Shown here in pieces: positions 9,114-17,423 of a stretch of 64,000 nt of DNA; position 1 is the stretch's first letter, and every line of letters begins with the position of its first letter. The position numbers and the translations under genes are program-made. The DNA comes from Nocardia africana NBRC 100379 (GTDB lineage Bacteria > Actinomycetota > Actinomycetes > Mycobacteriales > Mycobacteriaceae): positions 1-64,000 of the forward strand of contig NZ_BDAV01000023.1 of the NCBI RefSeq assembly GCF_001612635.1, given 5' to 3'. A model generated the notes under the pieces. That model did not search any database, was not told where the DNA came from, and saw only the letters and a program-made list of their open reading frames with translations.

Positions 9114-10600
9114 TCGGCCACCGTCCGCGGGATCGTCGCCATCTCCGGCAGCAGGACGCCCATTCCGAGGCTCGCCGCGAACGCGGCAGCCTGATACCGG
9201 TAGCTGCGACGGATTTTCAGCCGTGATTGGGTCGACAACGCTTTGATCAGAGCGTCGATGCGGGGGAGCTCCGCCTTTTCCGGCTCGGTGATGGTGATCA
9301 GGACGCCGAACCGGGTAACACCGTGGCCACGGGCCTGTTCTTCACGCGCCTGCCCGGTAGCCTCCACCCGCAAAGCCGCTTGCGCGGAGCCGATTCCGCG
9401 TGCGGTGTCATTGGCGATCAAGGAATCACGGTGATCGTCGTCGACGATCTTGGTAGCGGCATCGGCCGAATGCGGCCGGTAGACGATGGTGACTCGTTTG
9501 CGCGGGAGGTCGCTATTGGGTTTGAGTAGCGGCTCGAGGACGCGTTCGCGCACGACACCCTGGGGTGCGCCTGTCATTTCCCAGCTCACCGAGTTCACGC
9601 CGTCGTGCCACAGACGATCGGCATGCTCGTGATACGACACCGGTCCAGCCTCGGACCATTCGATGCCGTGCGGCTGGTCGCCTTCATGGGCGGCCTCGAG
9701 ATCTGCTTCGGCGGCAGGATCCCACGCGCGGCGTACGATCGCGATGATCTCCTGGTCATCCATCGGCCGGGCACCAACCCCCGCATCGCCGAGAGCAGCA
9801 ACGATCGCGGGCAGGCGGTGGGCAATTTCGACGGCTTGCTCGGCAGGATCCTTGCGTCGCTCGGCCGTCATTGCGCGAAACGTGATGCTGCACCAGATTT
9901 CCTGGCGAACGCTGTTGTGAGGCAATGCGTCTGCGAGTTCGAACATCACTTCCCGCGCCATGGCCGGCGCGGTGGGCGAGGTGATCGCTTCGATCTCGGT
10001 GGCGAGCCGGTTTCCCGTTTCCGGGACTGTGTCGACGACCACCGTGATCGCTTCGACGTCGGCAGCGCCGCCGAGGCTTGCCAACATCTGCCCCCAGCTG
10101 CCGACCCAGGAATCGATCATTTCCTGATCCACGGCGCGAGCACCTTGCGGGAAGCAGCGCAGGGCAACGGTGTACAGGTTGTGCTCGGGAATGTGGACCA
10201 TGCCGAACTCGTAGCCAGCCGAGTCGCGGAATTTGTAGAGCTGTGACGTTGCCATCAGGCCCGGCAGCGAGCAGCTGCCGCGCCGGGAGAAGACGCCGCC
10301 CGCGTTGATGTGTTCACGACGAAGGACGGTGCGGAACCACTGCATCATGAGAATTCCTCGCTCGTATCCGGTGCGGCCGTCCACGCGCCAGGCCATTGGT
10401 GCCAACACGACAAGCTCGACGGCGGCCACGATCAGGCCGACCAGAAAGCCAGCGACCAGGCCGATCACCATGGCGATGACGATCGCCCCGAAGGCCGCCA
10501 TGGTCACTGCCCACCCGAAGCCCCACAGGCCTTCACTCCGGGGGCGTGTCCACAGCCCGTAGGTACGTTCGATCGGCTGAGCTGGAGCGTGCGTTGTCAT
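9110..10600 (-). CDS. SCO6880-family membrane protein
   Basis: A 496-residue protein with two adjacent membrane helices near the N-terminus (about residues 27-70), a PrgI-like arrangement. A long soluble domain resembling the N-terminal part of VirB4 follows. SCO6880 proteins pair with VirB4 ATPases in actinobacterial T4SS loci. It is translationally coupled at both ends by 4-nt overlaps. It probably sits at the inner-membrane base of the channel. Confidence 0.8.
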   Translation of the reverse strand: MTTHAPAQPIERTYGLWTRPRSEGLWGFGWAVTMAAFGAIVIAMVIGLVAGFLVGLIVAAVELVVLAPMAWRVDGRTGYERGILMMQWFRTVLRREHINAGGVFSRRGSCSLPGLMATSQLYKFRDSAGYEFGMVHIPEHNLYTVALRCFPQGARAVDQEMIDSWVGSWGQMLASLGGAADVEAITVVVDTVPETGNRLATEIEAITSPTAPAMAREVMFELADALPHNSVRQEIWCSITFRAMTAERRKDPAEQAVEIAHRLPAIVAALGDAGVGARPMDDQEIIAIVRRAWDPAAEADLEAAHEGDQPHGIEWSEAGPVSYHEHADRLWHDGVNSVSWEMTGAPQGVVRERVLEPLLKPNSDLPRKRVTIVYRPHSADAATKIVDDDHRDSLIANDTARGIGSAQAALRVEATGQAREEQARGHGVTRFGVLITITEPEKAELPRIDALIKALSTQSRLKIRRSYRYQAAAFAASLGMGVLLPEMATIPRTVAE

Positions 10601-12132
10601 CGCGGAACCGCCTTACTGCTACTAGTGCCTGTGGGACGTGCCGATGTGGTGGAGGGTGTTCCTTGACCGGCGGCGTCGTTGATCACTGAGTTCGCCCCGC
10701 GCAGACCGGCACCGGCCACCTGTGCTCCGGCTGCAGCGGCCGCGCCCACCGGGCCGCCTGCCTTCCCCGCGGCCGCTGCTCCGCCGCCTCCGCCGGTCCG
10801 GCCGCCGCCCGAGGGTCCGCTCGGGCCGGACGGTCCGCTCGGGCCCCGGCCGCCGCCTCCAGCGGCACCCGTCGGCGGGTTGCCGCCACCGCCGCCGTTA
10901 CCGGCCCGGACCACACCCCCACCACGGGAATCGGCTGCGCCGGTGGCCATGCGGCTGAACGCTCCTCCGACGTTTGCGCCACCAGCCATCAGTCCGCCGA
11001 CAACCATCGCGCTGGACCCGCCGCCACTGAGAGAGCTGACCGGTGAGAGCAGCCGCATCAGCGCAGGCAGCACGAACGCCACGCTGCACAGCAGCGCGAT
11101 CCCGACCAGCATCCGAACGGCGGTGTCGGTGTCGGGCTTGGTGTTCGGGTCGATCTGATTGGTGCCGGCGACGGTGAACGCGACCATGTAGGCGATCGCG
11201 GCGATCGGCTTGTACAGCACGAACGCAACGCTCCACATCAGCAGCTTTTCGAAAAATTGTTGCCCGGTCCGGCCCCCGCTGGCTGATGCGGCGAGCGGGA
11301 GGATGCCCGCGACCACGCACAGCAGTCCCTGCCGCACGATTGCCAGCACGATCTGCAGCAGCGCCGACAACAGCCCGACGATCGCGAAGATCAGCACCAG
11401 GCCCGGCGAAAATGCCGACAGCGCTTGGGTTTCGATCATCGCTTCTGCGATGCCCTTGGCGTTGCCGCCGGTTGCGTCGTCGATCACCCACGACGCGAAT
11501 GCATCCGAGGCATGAGTGCCGAGGACCAGCACGGTGCTCCAGCCGCCGGAGATGATGACCGTGCGCAGCAGCACCCTGTAGGCGTCGACAGCTTCGGATG
11601 CCGCTGCGTTGCGCCGCGCGGCCGCTAATCTCACCCCGCACCACATGAGGCTGAAAGCGAGGATGATGATCTGGATATCGGAGGTGTAGTCACGCACCTT
11701 GGCGATCAGGCCGTCCAGATCGTCGACCGCGGAGTTGGGGACCTTGGCCCAGAAGGTGAGGCCGAGGCTGACCGCCTGGCCCAATCCGTTGAGCAGGGAA
11801 TCGACTACCTTGCCGAAGGTGGAGTCCCAGGCCTTGTCCTTGACGGCCTGTGCGGCGTCGCCCGGGTGTGTTGCGGCGTTGCCCGCCTTGCATGCGCCGC
11901 CGACAGCGTTGCCCAGGTTGAACGGAGTCCCCGGGATCCCGACGTTGTCGAGGTCGTCGTGGATCTCTTCGCACGTGTCGTTGAATCCGTATGTGCCACC
12001 GCCGGAATCGGCGGGCTGCGCGGATGCGACGGCAGCCGGGCCGAACACGGCGGCCACGACGGTCATGGCGATCAGCAGAAGGCGGCCCCGATGCGCGACC
12101 GCGCGCAGGACGGCGGTACCGGTGCTCACCAT
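10597..12132 (-). CDS. TrbL/VirB6-like polytopic channel protein
   Basis: A 511-residue protein. A signal peptide (about residues 1-40, ending near ASAQPAD) is followed by a Cys-containing extracellular loop. At least five membrane helices lie between about residues 150 and 360. The last 130 residues are a very Gly/Ala/Ser-rich tail, as in VirB6/TrbL of Gram-positive systems. Start is the ATG at 12132; a GTG at 12129 in the overlap with the previous stop is nearly as good. The tail is repetitive and probably disordered. Confidence 0.75.
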   Translation of the reverse strand: MVSTGTAVLRAVAHRGRLLLIAMTVVAAVFGPAAVASAQPADSGGGTYGFNDTCEEIHDDLDNVGIPGTPFNLGNAVGGACKAGNAATHPGDAAQAVKDKAWDSTFGKVVDSLLNGLGQAVSLGLTFWAKVPNSAVDDLDGLIAKVRDYTSDIQIIILAFSLMWCGVRLAAARRNAAASEAVDAYRVLLRTVIISGGWSTVLVLGTHASDAFASWVIDDATGGNAKGIAEAMIETQALSAFSPGLVLIFAIVGLLSALLQIVLAIVRQGLLCVVAGILPLAASASGGRTGQQFFEKLLMWSVAFVLYKPIAAIAYMVAFTVAGTNQIDPNTKPDTDTAVRMLVGIALLCSVAFVLPALMRLLSPVSSLSGGGSSAMVVGGLMAGGANVGGAFSRMATGAADSRGGGVVRAGNGGGGGNPPTGAAGGGGRGPSGPSGPSGPSGGGRTGGGGGAAAAGKAGGPVGAAAAAGAQVAGAGLRGANSVINDAAGQGTPSTTSARPTGTSSSKAVPR

Positions 12133-12986
12133 GCGGTCCACCCCCCGATGGAGGTCACCGTCTGCTGAGGGATCATCTTGTCGGCCGGAAGTCGCAGCTT
12201 CCATTCGTTTTGGTCCCAAACCATGGCCAGGGTGAGACCGGTCCACCGCGGGGCACCGGTGTCGGAGCCCTGGCGCACCGCCAGGGCGACTTGGCACATG
12301 TCGTCGGACCATGAGGTGATCCGGAAGGCGTCCGGCGCCACCATGTAGCGGGTCACCTGTTCCGGTTGGGTGTCCGGTGCTTTACCTTGGGCTTTCAGCC
12401 GGTCGAATTGCGCGAAGTCGGCCGCGCTCATGACCACCATGTGCTCGCGCAGCGGGCGATCGCCGAGGCGGGCGCGGGTCTGCCACATCACGAAGGCGGC
12501 CGCCAGCGCTGCGCCCTGCGGGGTGTGTGCGTAGCCGACAGGCACACCGTCCTGGATGTGGGTCGGGCCGTCGGAGGTCGAGAACGGCACGACTGCGCCG
12601 TGCACCCGCTGCCAGCCGCCCTTGGCATCGGGGCCGCGGGTGCCGGCGGGGGCGGCAGTGAGCCACTGCGGGTCATCCGGACGTCGCTGCGGGGCAGTCT
12701 GTTCCAGGGGCTGGCCGGCGGGGTTGGCGGGCACGTCGACACGGCGGCCGAACGGGTCCACGTCGGGTGTGGTGAAGCCGGTGGCCGAGCTCGCCGGAGC
12801 TGTGGTGGGCGCGGCCGTGGTCGGCGAGCTCGTTTTCGCGGCCTCCGGATCCGATCCGCTGTGGCGGCCGATCAAAACGATCGCTCCGGTTACGACGATC
12901 AAGACGATGGCCACCAAGGCCGCTGCGAACGTCGCCGGTCGCCGCAGACTGCCCCGGCTGTCGGTGTTTTCAGGTTCGGACGTCAC
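12126..12986 (-). CDS. Single-pass membrane protein of the tra operon
   Basis: A 286-residue protein. It has one membrane helix (about residues 18-40), a Thr/Pro/Ala linker, and an extracellular domain from about residue 85. That domain has a short signature (GPTHIQDGVPVGYAHTPQGAALAA) that recurs in the next lipoprotein as a divergent copy (GPKHVENDAATGFSDTPQGA). The two are therefore paralogous partners. It is coupled to both neighbours by 4-nt overlaps. The exact role is unknown. Confidence 0.65.
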   Translation of the reverse strand: MTSEPENTDSRGSLRRPATFAAALVAIVLIVVTGAIVLIGRHSGSDPEAAKTSSPTTAAPTTAPASSATGFTTPDVDPFGRRVDVPANPAGQPLEQTAPQRRPDDPQWLTAAPAGTRGPDAKGGWQRVHGAVVPFSTSDGPTHIQDGVPVGYAHTPQGAALAAAFVMWQTRARLGDRPLREHMVVMSAADFAQFDRLKAQGKAPDTQPEQVTRYMVAPDAFRITSWSDDMCQVALAVRQGSDTGAPRWTGLTLAMVWDQNEWKLRLPADKMIPQQTVTSIGGWTAW

Positions 12987-13606
12987 GACCGGGCCTCCAC
13001 CTTCACCATGGCGGCCGGGACTTGCAGGACCGCGTGCTTGGTGGGCGTCTTGTCGGCAGGGTCAGGCAGCTGCAGACGCCAGTCGCCACCGATCCAGGTC
13101 ACGACCGTGTCCGTCGCGAGCAGGCTGCCGTCGGGGTAGCTGGTGTAGAGGGTGATCGCGGCGCGGTCTTTGGTCCAGGAGGTGATCTGATAGCCGATAT
13201 AGCGTTGAACCGCGGAGGGGTCGACCGCCTTGACCGAGAACAGAGCCCGTGTGGTGACCCAGGCGTCTTTTCCCGGATTGGCTACGAGGACCCTCGCAGC
13301 GACGGTGTACCAGGTGCTATCCGGCGCGTTCGTGGACCGGTAGGCGTGCTGCATGGCGGCCAGAGCTGCACCCTGCGGGGTGTCAGAAAATCCTGTCGCA
13401 GCATCGTTTTCGACATGTTTCGGGCCGTCGTCGCCGTAGGGCAGCAGCGCTTCTTGCCATTTCTCCCAATGCAGTCCGGATGGTGGGCGATTCGGGTCCG
13501 CCGTCGGCGCACCGGCTGGGCGGGTGTCATGGTCGCTGCCGCCACAACCGGACAGCAGGGCGGCCGCCGCGAGCAGAGCGCCGATCGCGCGTGCTGTGCG
13601 TGGCAT
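12983..13606 (-). CDS. Lipoprotein, paralogue of the preceding domain
   Basis: A 207-residue lipoprotein with lipobox LLSGC at about residues 17-21. The mature domain shares the GFSDTPQGAALA-type signature with the single-pass protein encoded next. Upstream, 43 nt separate it from the 86-residue membrane protein gene, with AAGGAGAT before the ATG. It is probably a surface-anchored partner of the single-pass protein in the transfer envelope complex. Confidence 0.65.
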   Translation of the reverse strand: MPRTARAIGALLAAAALLSGCGGSDHDTRPAGAPTADPNRPPSGLHWEKWQEALLPYGDDGPKHVENDAATGFSDTPQGAALAAMQHAYRSTNAPDSTWYTVAARVLVANPGKDAWVTTRALFSVKAVDPSAVQRYIGYQITSWTKDRAAITLYTSYPDGSLLATDTVVTWIGGDWRLQLPDPADKTPTKHAVLQVPAAMVKVEARS

Positions 13607-13649
13607 GTCAATCTCCTTGTGAGAGCGAAGATTCGAAAGCGGGCGTCGT

Positions 13650-13910
13650 CTACTGCTGGATCGAGTTGATTACGGCTGTAGCGATGCCGAGCGACGAGGA
13701 GCAGATGATGGAGCCGAGCAGCGGTCGCCCGAGCGAGTCCATCGCTGCTTCGAATCCGCCGCCGTTGCGCCAGGCGGCATGAAACCGACCGGCGGCGATG
13801 AGGAACCAGCCGAGGCACAGCATCAGCGCCGTCCACAACGCGAAGCTCGCGATCGTGAGCAGTGGCTGATACACCTCGGGCGGCAGCGGCTTGGCGATGG
13901 TGGTGATCAT
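13650..13910 (-). CDS. Small two-helix membrane protein
   Basis: An 86-residue protein with two hydrophobic segments (about residues 17-44 and 61-82) and a short amphipathic link. Its size, topology and position beside the pilin-like gene suggest a VirB2/VirB3-like channel component. No sequence signature proves this. Confidence 0.55.
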   Translation of the reverse strand: MITTIAKPLPPEVYQPLLTIASFALWTALMLCLGWFLIAAGRFHAAWRNGGGFEAAMDSLGRPLLGSIICSSSLGIATAVINSIQQ

Positions 13911-13920
13911 GAGGAGGCGC

Positions 13921-14211
13921 CTACAGTGCGGCGAGGACGCCGTTGAACAGACCGCTCGCTGACGCGGCGACGATGCCGCCGATCAGCGCGCCGACGACCA
14001 TTTTCGGCGCGGTGTGGACGCCTCCGTTGAACTTCTCCCAGGCCAGGACGCCGCCGCCGATGATGATGGCCAGGATTCCGGCGATGAACACGCCCCAGAG
14101 CGCGTATTGCAGGATCTTCACGACGCCCTTGCTTCCGGGAGGGGCGTCAGGCGTGATCGTGTCGACCTGAGCGAGCACGTGGGTTGCCTGGAGTGCGACA
14201 TCGTGGATCAT
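13921..14211 (-). CDS. Pilin-like (VirB2/TrbC-type) membrane protein
   Basis: A 96-residue protein with a short N-terminal region and two hydrophobic helices (about residues 35-58 and 72-94), separated by a polar loop containing WEKFNGG. This layout is typical of VirB2/TrbC-like subunits in Gram-positive T4SS loci. The ATG overlaps the DUF6668 stop (ATGA). The frame extends upstream to 14421, but that part overlaps the previous gene. Confidence 0.6.
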   Translation of the reverse strand: MIHDVALQATHVLAQVDTITPDAPPGSKGVVKILQYALWGVFIAGILAIIIGGGVLAWEKFNGGVHTAPKMVVGALIGGIVAASASGLFNGVLAAL

Positions 14212-14927
14212 TTGAGGTCTCCTTCGGAGGTGGGCCGCATAGCAGCGGTGACGGTTTTGATCAGTGATTCGCCGACGTTCCGCACAGCTGCGAGCGGGTC
14301 GGGGCCTTTGGTGGGGGCAATGCTCCCGGGAGTCCAGACGGGAAGCTCTTTCATCTCGGTCAGCGGCCATGTGGGCTGCCACTCGATGCGCCAGCGGCCG
14401 TCTTCGGGGACCAGGTCCCACATGACATCGAGGTACTGCCGGATCTGCTTAGGCTGGCGGCCGGATTGATAGGCGCAGGTGACGAGGCCCAGCAGCACCG
14501 AGCGATCTCCTGCTAGTCCGCTGTGCCACTGGCGGAGCAGGTGGTGGGCTCGGGAGAGACCTTCGATAGTTTCGCGGGCGACCAGCACGATGAACGGCGA
14601 TTCGCCACCGAGGACTGCGGGCCACTGGCGGCCGCAGTCGGCCGTCGGCGCCAGCATTCGCGACAGGGTCGACACCCCGGCTCCTCCGTGCGCTCCCATC
14701 AGCCACACCAGCGGAGGCCGTGATTCCTCATGCGGCACTGGACGATCCCAGATCGGTGCGCGCTGGTTCATCGGCGGAGCCACCGCGTGGGCTACTGACA
14801 AGTGCCGTCCCCGCGGAGGCAGCGGCCTCAACGGAATATGCGACATCACACCGTTTTCCGACGGTCGTGGGGTGTGGGGTGGTGCCGCATCGGCGCGCAC
14901 ACGACCGTGGTTGAGCAGGCCGGTCAT
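14208..14927 (-). CDS. DUF6668-like P-loop protein
   Basis: A 239-residue protein with a degenerate ParA-like nucleotide-binding segment (PLVWLMGAHGGAGVSTLSRM, about residues 72-91). It has Gly-Gly-Ala-Gly-Val-Ser rather than the canonical Gly-Lys-Ser/Thr, so ATP hydrolysis is doubtful. DUF6668 proteins recur in actinobacterial conjugation clusters. It overlaps both neighbours by 4 nt. Confidence 0.65.
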   Translation of the reverse strand: MTGLLNHGRVRADAAPPHTPRPSENGVMSHIPLRPLPPRGRHLSVAHAVAPPMNQRAPIWDRPVPHEESRPPLVWLMGAHGGAGVSTLSRMLAPTADCGRQWPAVLGGESPFIVLVARETIEGLSRAHHLLRQWHSGLAGDRSVLLGLVTCAYQSGRQPKQIRQYLDVMWDLVPEDGRWRIEWQPTWPLTEMKELPVWTPGSIAPTKGPDPLAAVRNVGESLIKTVTAAMRPTSEGDLK

Positions 14928-15763
14928 TGCGCTCCCCCGATGCCGTTGATGAGGTAGTCGCCATTTGCCTGCCGAGCCACAGTGACGAGCTGGCGGTAGG
15001 TATGCACGGACTGGTCGGGGCGGTTTTCCACGATCACGACCGACCAGTGCTCGTCACTGCTGGGCGAGATTTGGACGCAGTAGTGGGTGCCCTGGGGCAC
15101 GGTCGCGATTCCGGCGTCGATCACCTCCGCGGGCGACACCGAGGCGTCGGGAGTGACGAAGGCCCGCGCCGCAGCTCCGGATCTGTCGTGGTAGTAGGCG
15201 TTCTGGAACGCGAGGATCACGTTCTCCGCAGTGCGTTTGTTCCCTGTCCCGTTGCCTCGCACCGTGTTCGGGGTCCGGACCGCGTCGCATCCGGGACCAC
15301 CGCCGAGCACCGGGTCGGCGGCACTGGTGGCCACCTGGCTAGGTACTGCCGGGCGGGCCGGTGCTGGTGCCGAGTCGTGTCCCATCACAGCGAAGCCGCC
15401 CGCTGCGACCGCACCAGCTGCAAGGACGCCGCCTGCCACCGCCACAACAGCCGGGCCACGCCGGCGACGGCGCGCCTCGGGTGTCGACGGCGGAACAACG
15501 TGCTCAGCGATGATCGGCTGATCACCCGCCACAGTGGCCGGTGCGGGCGTGGCAGGACCGGCGTCGCCGGGAAGCCAGTCCGACCAGCTCGCGGATGCCG
15601 GAGGCTGGGGCCAAGCGGCCTGTTGCTGCTGAGTTTCATGGGCCGCCGAGCCCGGCGAGGCGACGACAGGCGCCGCGTCCGGGCTCAATTCCGGCTGCAG
15701 CCACTGCGACCATTCGGGTTCTTTCGGAGCCTGGGCCCTGGACCCATTGTGCTGGAACAACAT
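14924..15763 (-). CDS. TcpC-like single-pass membrane protein
   Basis: A 279-residue protein. A long Gln/Pro/Trp-rich cytoplasmic segment (1-100) precedes one membrane helix (about 105-130). An extracellular domain of about 130 residues, with GGGPGCDAVRTPN followed by an NTF2-like segment, ends the protein. The ATG has a near-perfect TAGGAGGTGAGCA leader, the best ribosome binding site of the operon. It follows a strong hairpin (15805-15853) that separates it from the cutinase-like gene. Confidence 0.6.
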   Translation of the reverse strand: MLFQHNGSRAQAPKEPEWSQWLQPELSPDAAPVVASPGSAAHETQQQQAAWPQPPASASWSDWLPGDAGPATPAPATVAGDQPIIAEHVVPPSTPEARRRRRGPAVVAVAGGVLAAGAVAAGGFAVMGHDSAPAPARPAVPSQVATSAADPVLGGGPGCDAVRTPNTVRGNGTGNKRTAENVILAFQNAYYHDRSGAAARAFVTPDASVSPAEVIDAGIATVPQGTHYCVQISPSSDEHWSVVIVENRPDQSVHTYRQLVTVARQANGDYLINGIGGAQ

Positions 15764-15804
15764 TGCTCACCTCCTAGGGAGCGTGTGCGCGATGAAGAGA
15801 AGAG

Positions 15805-15853
15805 AGGAGGAGGGGGCCGGAAGGAGAGGTAGAGACCCCGGCCCCCTCCTCCT
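15805..15853. terminator. Strong hairpin inside the tra operon
   Basis: A perfect 16-bp inverted repeat (15805-15820 and 15838-15853) with a 17-nt loop; arms begin AGGAGGAGGGGG. It covers the stop codon of the cutinase-like gene and precedes the TcpC-like gene on the same strand. It could attenuate transcription between the two secreted proteins and the core channel genes, or stabilise the upstream mRNA. There is no U-tract, so complete termination is unlikely. Confidence 0.6.
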
Positions 15854-17423
15854 AGTTCGACCTGTCCGACCCGGTACCGGGCAGGCCGAGGTCGCCGAGG
15901 CTGTTGCTGGACGCGGTGCCCGTAGAGCCCGAATCGGTAAGCGGGAAACGGAATCCGGTCGTCGGGGGCACAGGTGTCGGCGAGGCCGGGACGCCGTTGC
16001 GAGGTGCGGGCACCTCTGCCGCGCCGGACGCGGCCAAGTCCTTTGCCGTCGCGGTGAACCAATCGGCCACATATCGCGTGGCGGATTGCCCGTTATCGGT
16101 GACCGGATCGTGCTGATAGGAGCCATGCCGCTGGATCACGTCGGAGTACTTGACCCAGGTGGCCGCCTGCAGCATGTCCTGGTTGTCGGTGAGGTTCTGC
16201 ACGACGGCGTTGAAGGTCTGCTGAATCAACCGCGATCCCGTCGACGGCGGAATCAGTTGCGGCAGAGCACCCAGCAGCTTGGTACCGAAAACCGCTAGGC
16301 CGGCAATGGGATCGGTCAGCCCGGCCGCCGCGATCTCGGCGATATTCGTCGGGGTCAGAATCGCCCGCGCCACCGTGACTGCGCTGTTGATGCCGATGGT
16401 TGCGACCTTGAACGCCGCCTGCATGACCTGGCCCGGATCCAGCGGCGTCCGCGGATCCGAGGCTTCGGCGATCCGCTCGGAGATCGACTTGCGCGGATTC
16501 AACGACAACGACGCAAGGGAGTTGCCAGAGACGTCCTTGTTGACCACGTTGGTCACGGTTTTGATGCCGGTCAGCGCCAGCGACTGCGTGATGGAACCGA
16601 GCGCCCGCAGCGGGTCACCACCGAAATCGGCCTGTCCGGCCACGTTGGCTACTGCACGCAACAAAGCAGCGTGGTCGGGCGCGTCGCAGGCCAAATCGCC
16701 GCCAGCGCAGAACGATGCGACGCGCCCGGTCAGCGTGCCGAAGTTGGTGGCGATATCGCGCTCGGGCCCGATCCCGCCGCCCGACAGCGCCGCCGGGGTG
16801 ACATGCGCCAGAGCTGCGATCTCCTTGCCCTGCAATCCCGGCGCGGCCTCCGGCGAGGTGCGGCCGTCAGCACCAGGGAACGGGGCCGCGCCGGGATTGC
16901 GGGTCGGGTCACCGAACAGCGCGACAGCTGCGATGCGCTGGGCGGGTACCGGGCCGTGGCCCTGGCCCTCCTGCTGTGCCAGCATCGACACCGCGTGCGC
17001 GCCCTGGCTGTATCCGGCCAGCGCGAACTTGGTGGCGGGGCACTGTTTCGCGATATCGGAAATGCGTTGCGACAGTTTGGATGTCGCGTTGGTGACCGAC
17101 TGCTGATAGGAGGCAGTGCCGCCCGTCAGCGTGAAGCCGCCGAAGGATGCGTCGTAGGGCGTGTTCTCGTGCTTCACGTCGACCCCTGCGGCGGCGGAGT
17201 CGGCCATGAAGGGGCCGAATACGTCGGACAACATGCCGGTGTTGTCGTTGGGGGCCGCGCCGGGGGTCGTCTCCCCCGTGCCCTGCACCCCCAGGGCGAA
17301 CAACACTGGGCAATCACTGTTCGAGCTGGGATCGGCCGATGCGACACCAGATCCGGTGGCAACCGCGACGCCGAGGCCGGTCACAGCGACAGCGGTTGCG
17401 GCCGTGCGAATCACGGGCTTCAT
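15852..17423 (-). CDS. Cutinase-family secreted hydrolase
   Basis: A 523-residue exported protein. A signal peptide ends near ASADPS (residue 30). The cutinase fold follows, with the nucleophile elbow GYSQGAH (Ser139) and a GGDLACDAPDH segment (about residues 230-245) that can supply Asp and His. A further 250 residues of unknown fold end in a Pro/Thr/Ser-rich tail. Typical cutinases are about 220 residues, so this is a long variant. Its place among T4SS genes hints at modifying envelope lipids or recipient-surface esters during transfer; this is inferred. Confidence 0.75.
   Translation of the reverse strand: MKPVIRTAATAVAVTGLGVAVATGSGVASADPSSNSDCPVLFALGVQGTGETTPGAAPNDNTGMLSDVFGPFMADSAAAGVDVKHENTPYDASFGGFTLTGGTASYQQSVTNATSKLSQRISDIAKQCPATKFALAGYSQGAHAVSMLAQQEGQGHGPVPAQRIAAVALFGDPTRNPGAAPFPGADGRTSPEAAPGLQGKEIAALAHVTPAALSGGGIGPERDIATNFGTLTGRVASFCAGGDLACDAPDHAALLRAVANVAGQADFGGDPLRALGSITQSLALTGIKTVTNVVNKDVSGNSLASLSLNPRKSISERIAEASDPRTPLDPGQVMQAAFKVATIGINSAVTVARAILTPTNIAEIAAAGLTDPIAGLAVFGTKLLGALPQLIPPSTGSRLIQQTFNAVVQNLTDNQDMLQAATWVKYSDVIQRHGSYQHDPVTDNGQSATRYVADWFTATAKDLAASGAAEVPAPRNGVPASPTPVPPTTGFRFPLTDSGSTGTASSNSLGDLGLPGTGSDRSN

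Noticed and set aside
7305..9194. A 629-codon plus-strand frame opposite the VirB4-like gene
   Set aside because: Antisense to a gene with Walker A and B motifs and 4-nt couplings; no motif of its own.
13379..13396. A TGTCAG-like sequence inside the lipoprotein gene
   Set aside because: A single half-site within coding sequence without a dyad; probably chance.
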